Shown: positions 1 to 7,356 of the stretch, piece by piece | Position numbering within the stretch: position 1 is the first letter of the stretch | Layout of the letters: every line of letters begins with the position of its first letter | Assembly (NCBI RefSeq): GCF_003063475.1 | Contig: NZ_NESP01000001.1 | Location: 1,550,001-1,614,000, forward strand | Source: Limnohabitans curvus | Lineage (GTDB): Bacteria; Pseudomonadota; Gammaproteobacteria; Burkholderiales; Burkholderiaceae_C | Direction of reading: 5' to 3' | DNA length: 64,000 nt | Made by a program: the position numbers and the translations under genes | The notes under the pieces: generated by a model | The model's input: the letters and a program-made list of their open reading frames with translations, nothing else | The model's database searches: none | Told to the model about the DNA's origin: nothing

Positions 1-757
1 CCGCTTGCCAGCGGTAACGGCGAATAAATTCGGCAAAGGGTTCGACCAATGCGCTTTGCAGCCATTCGCGCGCATTGCGCGCGGGGGGCATGTCACGTTG
101 GGCTGGCTCGGGCGAGAGCAACACGGTCAACACGCCCAGGCTCATGGACGCGGCCATGACCAAGTATGCGGTTTGCCAAGCGGCGTGTTGGTACGCGGTT
201 TCGTCTGCACCCGATGCACGCGCTGCCACCCACAACACGCCCGCACCTGCCCAAATCATGGCAAGGCGGTAGCCGGTTTGGTAGGTGGCGGCAAGTGCCG
301 CTTGGTGTTGCGCATCGGCAGATTCAATGCGAAAGGCATCTAGCGCAATGTCTTGTGTGGCTGAACCAAAAGCCACCACCAAGGCGCACCACACCACCGG
401 CTCTAGCGCCAGTTGCGGGTCGAGCAACGCCATGCCGATGAGCCCTGCGACAACCACGGTTTGTGCCAACAGCAGCCAGCTGCGACGGCGGCCCAGCCAG
501 CGTGTGAGCAGTGGCAAAGGCAGGCGGTCCACCAGCGGCGACCACACCCATTTGAAGCCGTAAGCCAAACCCACCCAACTTAAAAAGCCAATCGTGCTGC
601 GGTCAATCCCAGCTTCTCGTAAGCGAAAACTCAGCGTGCCTAAAACCAACAAAAGTGGCAAGCCCGCAGAAAAGCCCAGACACAACATGCGCCATGAAGC
701 AGGCTCTAAGTACACATGAAGTGCGTCCAGCCAGCTGAGTTTTTTGGTATCGTTCAT
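1..757 (-). CDS. ampG: AmpG-family MFS permease (3' end off window)
   Basis: The reading frame starts at the ATG at 757 and runs off the left edge after 252 codons, so only the N-terminal half is seen. AmpG permeases import anhydro-muropeptides into the cytoplasm for peptidoglycan recycling. Visible family features are an N-terminal hydrophobic segment (GFSAGLPLLLVLGTLSFRL), the motif GLAYGFKWVWSPLVDR, the basic loop after it (RWLGRRRSW), and the hallmark ATQDIALDAFRIE in the fourth to fifth helix. It is divergent from the M48 protease gene with only a short shared leader. A different MFS substrate is possible because the C-terminal half is not visible. Confidence 0.85.
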   Translation of the reverse strand, partial: MNDTKKLSWLDALHVYLEPASWRMLCLGFSAGLPLLLVLGTLSFRLREAGIDRSTIGFLSWVGLAYGFKWVWSPLVDRLPLPLLTRWLGRRRSWLLLAQTVVVAGLIGMALLDPQLALEPVVWCALVVAFGSATQDIALDAFRIESADAQHQAALAATYQTGYRLAMIWAGAGVLWVAARASGADETAYQHAAWQTAYLVMAASMSLGVLTVLLSPEPAQRDMPPARNAREWLQSALVEPFAEFIRRYRWQA

Positions 758-793
758 GCCTCTATTTTCAGGCTTTCACAAAGAGACTTTTCC

Positions 794-1621
794 ATGCTCA
801 CCAAACGCGCTTTTCTTTACGGTTGTGTCGGCTGCGCTTGTGGCCTTGGCAGCGGCGCTTTGTTGGCGCGCGACGGCGTGGAAGTGACCCGAGAAGCCTC
901 TGTGTTTGCCAACCTCGTGCCTGCGGCGGAGGTCGAACAATCGGCCCACAAGCAATACGCCGACATGATGAAAGAGGCCGCTGGCAAAAACGCGTTGGGC
1001 CCAGACAACCATCCCCAAGTCATACGCCTGCGCCGAATTGCCAAAGACATCATCCCGCAGAGCTTTGACTGGAACCCCCGCGCCAAAGAATGGAAGTGGG
1101 AAGTCAACTTGGTGGGCTCGAACCAAATCAACGCCTTTTGCATGCCCGGCGGCAAGATTGCTTTTTACAGCGGCATCTTGACCCAGTTGCAACTGACCGA
1201 CGATGAGGTGGCCATGGTCATGGGCCACGAAATTGCCCACGCTTTGCGTGAGCACGCGCGTGAACGCATGGGCAAAGCGGCTGCCACCAACGGCGTGGCC
1301 ACCATCGGCAGCACGGTGGCTTCTGTCTTTTTTGGCGTGAGCCCGCAGCTCACCGATTTGGTGGCCAAGCAGGGGGCGAACTTGCTGAACCTCAAATTCA
1401 GCCGCGACGATGAAACCGAAGCTGACTTGGTGGGCATGGAAATCGCCGCACGCGCCGGCTATGACCCGCGCGCAGGCGTGACGCTGTGGCAAAAAATGAG
1501 TGCCGCCAACAAAGGCGCACCACCCCAGTGGCTCAGCACCCATCCTTCAGGCAACACACGCATTGAAGAAATTCAGGCCAATTTGCCCAAGGTCATGCCT
1601 TTGTACGAGCGTAAAAAGTAA
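794..1621 (+). CDS. M48-family periplasmic metalloprotease
   Basis: 275-aa zinc metallopeptidase of family M48 (LoiP/BepA-like peptidase domain). The catalytic HEIAH motif lies at about residues 145-149, and the third zinc ligand is in the DDETEADLVGMEIA segment downstream. Residues 1-26 form a signal peptide with several cysteines, so export to the periplasm or outer membrane is likely. The start at 794 was preferred to an in-frame start at 716, because the latter overlaps the divergent ampG start and would put the signal peptide inside the protein. The small outer-membrane protein gene begins only 9 bp downstream, suggesting co-transcription. Such proteases degrade or help fold outer-membrane proteins; the substrate here is inferred only from context. 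Confidence 0.88.
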   Translation: MLTKRAFLYGCVGCACGLGSGALLARDGVEVTREASVFANLVPAAEVEQSAHKQYADMMKEAAGKNALGPDNHPQVIRLRRIAKDIIPQSFDWNPRAKEWKWEVNLVGSNQINAFCMPGGKIAFYSGILTQLQLTDDEVAMVMGHEIAHALREHARERMGKAAATNGVATIGSTVASVFFGVSPQLTDLVAKQGANLLNLKFSRDDETEADLVGMEIAARAGYDPRAGVTLWQKMSAANKGAPPQWLSTHPSGNTRIEEIQANLPKVMPLYERKK

Positions 1622-1630
1622 GGCGCACAC

Positions 1631-2125
1631 ATGACATCCACGCTTTCCCGCACCTTCCTTGCGAGCCTGTTGTTGCTAGCCGCCAAGGCCTATGCCGATC
1701 CGTACATGGGCATGGAATACCAAAAATTGTCTGGCACACGCAGTGACCAGTCATACGCCACCAGCCAAGCCAATGTGGTCGTGGGCTACGAGTGGCCACT
1801 CTCGGCAGACTTGAAACATGGCGTTGAATACACGGGGCCAATCAGCACCAGCACAGGACAACTGGGCGCTCAAAACGTCGAAACCACGTTGATGGCGTTT
1901 GGTTACAAACTCACGTACAACGGGTTTTATGGCAAGGCGGCCTATGTCAAGTTGGACCGCGATGATGCCGACTTAGAAAAATCCAAAGACCGTGCGGCGA
2001 TGTACAGCGTGGGTTACGAGCACGCGCTTGACGACACCACCACGTTGCGTGTCTCGCGCGACGTCTTGCGCTCTGGCGCTGTTTCGGTTTCTGGATTCAG
2101 TGCTGCGGTGCTGTTTGGGTTTTAA
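1631..2125 (+). CDS. Small outer-membrane beta-barrel-like protein
   Basis: 164-aa hypothetical protein. It has a clear signal peptide (cleavage likely after AYA, about residue 22), then alternating polar and aromatic stretches typical of amphipathic beta strands. It ends with a terminal phenylalanine (AVLFGF), the usual signal for BAM-dependent outer-membrane insertion. It lacks TonB boxes and recognisable porin loops. At this size an 8-stranded barrel is the likely fold. It probably shares a transcript with the M48 protease 9 bp upstream. No specific function can be assigned. Confidence 0.6.
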   Translation: MTSTLSRTFLASLLLLAAKAYADPYMGMEYQKLSGTRSDQSYATSQANVVVGYEWPLSADLKHGVEYTGPISTSTGQLGAQNVETTLMAFGYKLTYNGFYGKAAYVKLDRDDADLEKSKDRAAMYSVGYEHALDDTTTLRVSRDVLRSGAVSVSGFSAAVLFGF

Positions 2126-2236
2126 AACTCCGCGACCTTCAACCCAGGTACGCCCGCCGGTGTAACCCCCTTGGCGTATAGCTTTCGCCGCTTATAAAAA
2201 TTACCATCGCTACAGATCTTTTCATTTGTAGCGCGC

Positions 2237-2506
2237 GTGACTTCCAAGCCTTCCCCCCTCCGTACTCCATCATCAGAACGATCGGGTCTGGCTGACGGCG
2301 CTCGACTTGGCCGCTTTCACACGCAGCAGCAACGTGCGTTGCGCCTCAACTATGTGGCCATTGCCGTGGGTGTGTTGATGGCGCTGTATGTGCTGGTCAC
2401 CATCATTCGACCTTTGTTTTTCAGCACACGCCCAGGAAAAGCGACACAGGACTTTGGTTGCATTTCCAAGTCGGTTATCAGCGACTGCTCGGCCAGTAGC
2501 CGTTAA
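2237..2506 (+). CDS. Small single-pass membrane protein, unknown function
   Basis: 89-aa open frame beginning with GTG. It has a basic, Ser/Pro-rich N-terminus, one strong hydrophobic segment (about residues 42-62) and a short C-terminal tail with two cysteines. No known domain was recognised and no clear ribosome-binding site precedes the start. Its stop overlaps the stop of the convergent sensor kinase by 4 bp. That tight packing supports a real gene only weakly, so the call is cautious. Confidence 0.42.
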   Translation: MTSKPSPLRTPSSERSGLADGARLGRFHTQQQRALRLNYVAIAVGVLMALYVLVTIIRPLFFSTRPGKATQDFGCISKSVISDCSASSR

Positions 2507-3993
2507 TAAATCATTGGCCCGGTTGTCGCCGGCAAGTTGACCGTGAATGTGGTGCCGCTGTTTGTGTCGGTCACGAAATCAATCGTGCCTTGATGTGTTT
2601 CCACAATCGTGCGGCTCAGCCACAGACCAATGCCCATGCCGTCTTCTTTGTTGGTTCGCAACAATTCAAAAATTGATGCGGCAATTTCTGGGGCAATGCC
2701 TGATCCGTTGTCCGTCACCGTCAGCAGCACACGGTCGCCCTGCAGTTGTGTGCGCAATGTGATGCGTTTTTGTTTTGAGGTGTCGAGCGTCAACGCATCT
2801 GCAGCATTGGTGATGAGGTTCAGCAACACCTGCTGTAGCTGAGATTTGTCACCCGTGATCATCGTTGCCTCGGGGTGCAGGTCGACCTTCAAAGCAATGT
2901 GGTTGCTGTTGAGTTTAGATTTGCAGAGCAACAACACGTCATTGGCTAGCGCGTTCAAGTCAAACGTCGACATCAATTTCCGGCCGCTGCCAAACATGTT
3001 GCGCAGTGTTTTGATGATGGTGGCCGCGCGTTGGTTGTCTTTCATCAAGTCGCGCATGGCCTCTTTGACTGTGCTGTCTGCGTTGGCGTCTGTACCCGTA
3101 TCCAGCAAGGCCGAGTCAATCAATTCGGCGTTGAGTTGAATAGACGTGAGGGGTTGGTTCAGCTCGTGTGCCAAGCACGCGACCAAGGCCCCCATGCCTG
3201 CGGTTTTGTTGAAGATGGCGAGTTGGCGAATGATTTCTTCTCGCTCTTGCAACAACTTTTTTAAGTCGATGCTGGTTTTTCGTATGGCTTCCGCACGCTC
3301 GTTGGTTACGGCCAGTTCGTGCGTCATGGCCATTTTTTGACGCTCGGCAATCTCTAAAAAGATGCGCAAGAAAGCAATGTTGCTTAATGTGATGGCCGTG
3401 AACTGGCCAACGATCATGATGGCTTGATCCCAGGTGGGCGCGTAAATGTCATGCACGTCACCAAGCAGGCTGACACCCAAGGTGCGTACGCCGAGCGTGA
3501 CACTAAGACTCAACCCAGCCCACATCAACAATCGTGCCCCTAGCGAAGGTTGCTGTTGGTTTAACTGTTCACCAATGCGGAAATAGTCAAAGCACAACAA
3601 GGCGTAAAAGCCGTTGAAAAGCAGCAGCGCTTCCCACTCCGCTTGATGAAAATAAATCAAGTAGCAAAAAACAGCGAAGTACGCCGTATTTACCACCGTG
3701 TAGACGCGAAACGCTGTGTCTTGCGGGGACGGCAACAAATACATGCGCAAGGCCACCATGCGCCCCCAGTTGCCAATAAGCATTAAGAACTGCGCGACAT
3801 AAAAAAACACCACATCCGGTACGCTCCCGCGTATGGCGAGCAAGACCACGGCACCGCCGCTGATCATGCCCGACACACACCACAGCTTGACCTGAAAACT
3901 TCTGTACTCCAGCAGGGCGAGCCAAATGGCGCCGTGCAGCATCAAGTACACGAAACAAATCATGAAGATCGTGGTTTGTGTGTCAAGTTGCAT
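2503..3993 (-). CDS. Membrane-bound sensor histidine kinase (orphan)
   Basis: 496-aa sensor kinase. The N-terminal half (about residues 8-215) holds six to seven hydrophobic segments and is followed by a coiled linker (about 215-260). A HisKA box follows with the phosphoacceptor at about His276 in LAHELNQPLTS. The HATPase domain shows the N box (NLITNAADAL), G1 box (DNGSGI) and G2 box (GMGIGLWLSRTI). The HELNQPL type resembles kinases such as FixL or DctB. No response regulator gene is adjacent, so its partner must be encoded elsewhere. The signal is unknown. The membrane sensor region is not a recognised PAS or HAMP arrangement. Confidence 0.85.
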   Translation of the reverse strand: MQLDTQTTIFMICFVYLMLHGAIWLALLEYRSFQVKLWCVSGMISGGAVVLLAIRGSVPDVVFFYVAQFLMLIGNWGRMVALRMYLLPSPQDTAFRVYTVVNTAYFAVFCYLIYFHQAEWEALLLFNGFYALLCFDYFRIGEQLNQQQPSLGARLLMWAGLSLSVTLGVRTLGVSLLGDVHDIYAPTWDQAIMIVGQFTAITLSNIAFLRIFLEIAERQKMAMTHELAVTNERAEAIRKTSIDLKKLLQEREEIIRQLAIFNKTAGMGALVACLAHELNQPLTSIQLNAELIDSALLDTGTDANADSTVKEAMRDLMKDNQRAATIIKTLRNMFGSGRKLMSTFDLNALANDVLLLCKSKLNSNHIALKVDLHPEATMITGDKSQLQQVLLNLITNAADALTLDTSKQKRITLRTQLQGDRVLLTVTDNGSGIAPEIAASIFELLRTNKEDGMGIGLWLSRTIVETHQGTIDFVTDTNSGTTFTVNLPATTGPMIY

Positions 3994-4033
3994 CAGTGCG
4001 TGTCGTGTTCAATGAGGCTTGGGTGCGCAGCGC

Positions 4034-4672
4034 TTAGGTGCCGCCCACATAGGGGTTGCTCACGCGCTCGCGCCCGAACGTGCTCTCTGGACCATGGCCA
4101 GGAATGAACACGGTGTCGTCACCCATGGGCCACAAACGTTGCGTGATGCTGTTGATCAAATCTTCGTGATTGCCTTGCGGAAAGTCGGTGCGGCCAATGC
4201 TGCCGGCAAACAGCACATCGCCCACAAACGCACGCTTGATCTCGGGTGAGTAAAACACCACATGGCCAGGTGTGTGGCCGGGGCAATGGCGCACTTGCAA
4301 CGTGTGTTTGCCCAATGTGACCGTGTCGCCATCGTGTAGCCAACGCGTCGGGGTGAAGGGGCGTGACGGCGGAAATCTGTAGTTGGCAGCGGCCTGTGGC
4401 AAGCCGTCAATCCAAAACTGATCGCCTGGATGCGGGCCAATGATGGGCAAGTTCAGCTTTTCGGCCAAGTCGGCGGTGGCGCCTGCATGGTCAATGTGTG
4501 CATGTGTGATCCAGATTTGTTCCAGCGTCACACCCAGTTGTTTGCAAGCGTCTTCCAGCACGGGCAAATCACCCCCAGGATCAATGACGGCGCCTTGCAT
4601 CGTTTCATCGCACCAGACGATGGAACAGTTTTGTTGGAAGGGGGTGACGGGGACGGTTTCGTACTGAAGCAT
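4034..4672 (-). CDS. Metallo-beta-lactamase-fold hydrolase (glyoxalase II-like)
   Basis: 212-aa MBL-fold protein. The start at the ATG at 4672 gives the usual MLQYETVPVTPFQQNC beginning; longer upstream frames do not look coding. The metal-binding motif THAHIDHAG is present, with the further ligands in HCPGHTPGHVVFY, GDVLFAGSIGRTD and the C-terminal GHGPEST. This matches the short YcbL/GloB-like subgroup, which binds two metal ions and hydrolyses thioesters such as S-lactoylglutathione. It lacks the C-terminal substrate domain of classical glyoxalase II, so the true substrate is open. Confidence 0.85.
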   Translation of the reverse strand: MLQYETVPVTPFQQNCSIVWCDETMQGAVIDPGGDLPVLEDACKQLGVTLEQIWITHAHIDHAGATADLAEKLNLPIIGPHPGDQFWIDGLPQAAANYRFPPSRPFTPTRWLHDGDTVTLGKHTLQVRHCPGHTPGHVVFYSPEIKRAFVGDVLFAGSIGRTDFPQGNHEDLINSITQRLWPMGDDTVFIPGHGPESTFGRERVSNPYVGGT

Positions 4673-4689
4673 GTTGCAAATGGTAGCGG

Positions 4690-5796
4690 TTAAACATGTC
4701 TGACTGCTTTTGCCAGGGCACTGACCACATCCGTTTGCGTCAATATGCCAATCAAGCGATTTTCTGAATCGATCACGGGCAGGTGGTGGTGTCCTGTTTG
4801 AGAAAAAAGTGGCAACAGTTCTGCCAAGTAGCTTTGCGCACTGGCGACGCGCACGCGGCGTGTCATGACTTGGCCCACCACTTCGGGCTTGTCGCCGTGC
4901 GACAGGCCCGAGGGTTTCCAAACATGTTTGATGCGTTCAGACAAGCTCATGTAATCGTCGATTTGCGCGTGCTTTAAAAAGTCTGCCATGGTGATGATGC
5001 CCACCACACGCCTGGCACGGTCCACGACCGGCAGCGCTTTGATGTGATGCCGCCGCATCAGCCCCCAAGCTTCTGACAAAGAGGAGCCAAACTCCACCGC
5101 GTGCGGTGATCGCGACATGACTTCTTCGCAGCGCAAATCTCCTAGCGTGCGCTGATACGCTGCTGACTCGGCGTATTGAAGCAATTGCGCCAGGTCGGAG
5201 GGGTCCACATCAATGATCTGTTGGTAGTGTTCCAGCGCGGCATTCAGGTCACTCTGCGTGAACCGGTTGTTCGCATGTGCATCATCGCGATCAGTTTTTG
5301 AATGATGGGGGTAGGGCCGCGCAGTCAAATTGTTATAGACCAAGCCCGCCACAACCAAAAGCACAGAATTCAGGAGGAACGGAAACAGCACGATGTCAAA
5401 CGATGGCTTGTGTGCCAGAACCACCAACAATGCCGCAGCGCCACCAGGTGGGTGCAAACACCGGCCCCACAACATCACGGCAATGGCCAGCGCCACAGCC
5501 AGTGCAGCGGCCATGGCTAAGTTGTCTGGCAATACCAGTGCAATCGCCGTGCCGATCAATGCAGAAAGTGTGTTGCCACCCACAACAGCCCAAGGCTGAG
5601 CCAGCGGGCTAGATGGCACGCCAAACACCAAAACGGCACTGGCACCGATGGGTGCGACCAACCAGGGGTCTATGCCTTTACCTAGGTATCGACTCAAAAC
5701 ACCGACAAACAAAATGCCCAGTGCGGTACCCACCAACATTCGCAACTTCTCTTGGTTCGAAACTGTCAGCGGAGTAGGCCAAAAGCGACGCATCAT
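4690..5796 (-). CDS. HPP-family membrane protein with two CBS domains
   Basis: 368-aa fusion protein. The N-terminal HPP domain (about residues 15-170) has four hydrophobic segments and the family signatures PIGASAVLVFG and CLHPPGGAAAL. HPP domains are linked to nitrite or other anion transport in some plants and bacteria. The C-terminal half has two CBS modules (about 225-285 and 310-365), each with the typical pattern ending in GI(I/L)T, which usually bind adenosine nucleotides. The domain order suggests a nucleotide-gated transporter. Start choice between tandem ATGs at 5796 and 5793 is uncertain. The stop lies 17 bp upstream of the co-directional MBL-fold gene, so the two may be co-transcribed. 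Confidence 0.85.
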   Translation of the reverse strand: MMRRFWPTPLTVSNQEKLRMLVGTALGILFVGVLSRYLGKGIDPWLVAPIGASAVLVFGVPSSPLAQPWAVVGGNTLSALIGTAIALVLPDNLAMAAALAVALAIAVMLWGRCLHPPGGAAALLVVLAHKPSFDIVLFPFLLNSVLLVVAGLVYNNLTARPYPHHSKTDRDDAHANNRFTQSDLNAALEHYQQIIDVDPSDLAQLLQYAESAAYQRTLGDLRCEEVMSRSPHAVEFGSSLSEAWGLMRRHHIKALPVVDRARRVVGIITMADFLKHAQIDDYMSLSERIKHVWKPSGLSHGDKPEVVGQVMTRRVRVASAQSYLAELLPLFSQTGHHHLPVIDSENRLIGILTQTDVVSALAKAVRHV

Positions 5797-5963
5797 GATT
5801 GCGCCTCAAGCTGCAAAAGTATTGATTTGAACAAAGTCATCAGTAACAACTCAATATTGCAAATAACAACAAAAAATACACGAGCAAATTGGCAAATGCA
5901 ACTTTGAAATGCACAAAATGGATCGTACAAAAACTAATCGTGCAGTCATTTTGCATCGCCGGC

Positions 5964-6434
5964 ATGAACAAGCAGCAAACACAAAGCCTAAATCTAGACG
6001 ACGCCAAAGTTCGTTTTAGAAAAGCTTTGAACGACGCATTGATCAACAGGTTTGGCAAAGTCCCAACAGCCAACGCATTTGCTAATCAATTCAGCTTCCG
6101 TGCGGGCGGTCTTGCAGGCGTCACCCGGGAAACTGCGCGTAAGTGGTTAGCCGGTCAAGCCATTCCAGAGGTCGCTAAATTAATCGTGCTTGTGGACTGG
6201 TTGGGATTGGATGCCAATGAGTTCATGAGCACACGGCTGGGCAAAACACAAACGGATGATGATGTGGTGATTGACACCATTCGTGAGCTAGTCAGGCACA
6301 TGGATGACAAAACGCGCCACACGATTTTGTTAACGGCTTGGGCACTGCGTGAAACGCACGGCCTTCATGCCCAAAAATTAGATTTGCCAACTTTAAAGCG
6401 GGCGCTTGTCACCAACCTTGGCCGGGTGAGCTAG
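5964..6434 (+). CDS. Helix-turn-helix transcriptional regulator
   Basis: 156-aa protein with an N-terminal DNA-binding region (about residues 30-85). The stretch GVTRETARKWLAGQAIPEV looks like a recognition helix of a Cro/CI-like or phage-regulator fold. The C-terminal part is acidic and helical and may mediate dimerisation. ATG 5964 is the first ATG of the frame; an upstream TTG is less likely. The region before it is AT-rich with several near-repeats of AAATGCA, which could be an autoregulatory operator (inference). The stop is immediately followed by the ATG of the downstream membrane protein, so the two are probably translationally coupled. Confidence 0.7.
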   Translation: MNKQQTQSLNLDDAKVRFRKALNDALINRFGKVPTANAFANQFSFRAGGLAGVTRETARKWLAGQAIPEVAKLIVLVDWLGLDANEFMSTRLGKTQTDDDVVIDTIRELVRHMDDKTRHTILLTAWALRETHGLHAQKLDLPTLKRALVTNLGRVS

Positions 6435-7025
6435 ATGGCATCGCTGCCGCAATGTCGATCGCTTGAGTACGTCAAGCATCTCACTATGTCTGTCACTGAC
6501 CTAGCGGTGGCAGCCACCACCTTTTTGGTTTTTGTGGGTTCATTCCATCTGAATCAACGCTTGGACAGTTACATGCTTTACACACCAGGCGTCAGCCTGA
6601 TTTTTATTCCTGCGGGCGTCAAATTGCTTTCGATTCTTATTGGACGCTTGCCTGCCATCGTGGGCCTGTACATTGCAAGCGTTTATGTGTCTACGGAAAT
6701 ATGGCGTGACTTGCAAGCGGCATCGCTCTATCTGTTTGCTGCCGCCAGTGTCTTTAGCTACGCCATTGCCGCGTACGTTGTCATGACGTTGGCGGGCATC
6801 TTCCGAGACTTGCATAACTTGCGGTATCACCACATCGTGGTGCTCTCGCTTTCAGCAAGCGTGTTCAATAGCGTTGCGCATAACGCGGCTTATTTGATGG
6901 TCGGGGTCACAGCGACGGATGCGCAATGGGTAACCTCTGCCGCCATGGCTTTGGGTGATTTTCTGGGTTGCCTAGCGGTGGTTTCTTTTTTCCATGCCGT
7001 GACTTTGATGCTCAAGAAGGTTTAG
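6435..7025 (+). CDS. MASE1-like integral membrane protein, paralog of 41875-42447
   Basis: 196-aa protein made almost entirely of hydrophobic helices (five to six). It contains PAGVKLL, GRLPAIVG, LRYHHIVVLS and SAAMALGDFLGC. All four recur in the protein encoded at 41875-42447, so the two are paralogs. The fold resembles the membrane-sensor half of MASE1-type signalling proteins, but no kinase, GGDEF or EAL output domain is attached. The ATG at 6435 directly abuts the stop of the HTH gene; an internal ATG at 6486 is an alternative that trims a non-hydrophobic leader. Function unknown. Confidence 0.65.
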   Translation: MASLPQCRSLEYVKHLTMSVTDLAVAATTFLVFVGSFHLNQRLDSYMLYTPGVSLIFIPAGVKLLSILIGRLPAIVGLYIASVYVSTEIWRDLQAASLYLFAAASVFSYAIAAYVVMTLAGIFRDLHNLRYHHIVVLSLSASVFNSVAHNAAYLMVGVTATDAQWVTSAAMALGDFLGCLAVVSFFHAVTLMLKKV

Positions 7026-7110
7026 CCAGTTCGTGATTTGAGTCGTGCTGCGCTTACTGGCTTCATTCACCAACACAATGACGAGCGCTGAAACAAGTAT
7101 TTTGATTGCA

Positions 7111-7356
7111 TCATTCATGGCGTTGAACTTGACGAACATATGTCGTGATGTGAACCACGTCATCAGGGGTCAAGCCAGGAACTGGAGGCATGTCACCAAA
7201 TCGCCAGTGGTGTGCTTTTGATCCATTCTTCACTGCCATTTGAAATGTTGCATCTCCATGGTGTGATGATTCATAGACGGGATGCAAAAAGGGCGGCCCT
7301 TTGTCCGACCCCTTCAAATCAATGCCGTGTTGGATTAAGCAGTCTAGTTTTTCCAT
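7111..7356 (-). pseudogene. Cytochrome c remnant with degraded haem motif
   Basis: The 81-codon frame matches the C-terminal part of small class I cytochromes c: HGIDLKGSDKGPPFLHPVYE, GSKAHHWRFGDMPPVPGLTP and ITTYVRQVQ. The axial methionine (GDMPP) is still present. The haem-attachment site reads CLIQH instead of CxxCH, so the second thioether cysteine is lost. There is no signal peptide. The upstream part that should encode it is occupied by the 3' end of the glycosyltransferase-like gene, which overlaps the first codons. It cannot be a normal c-type cytochrome and is most simply a 5'-truncated pseudogene; a haem-free repurposed peptide is less likely. Confidence 0.72.

Noticed and set aside
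5797..5963. AT-rich region as a replication origin or attachment site
   Set aside because: There are no DnaA-box clusters, tRNA gene, integrase or direct-repeat pair; promoter or operator is the simpler reading.
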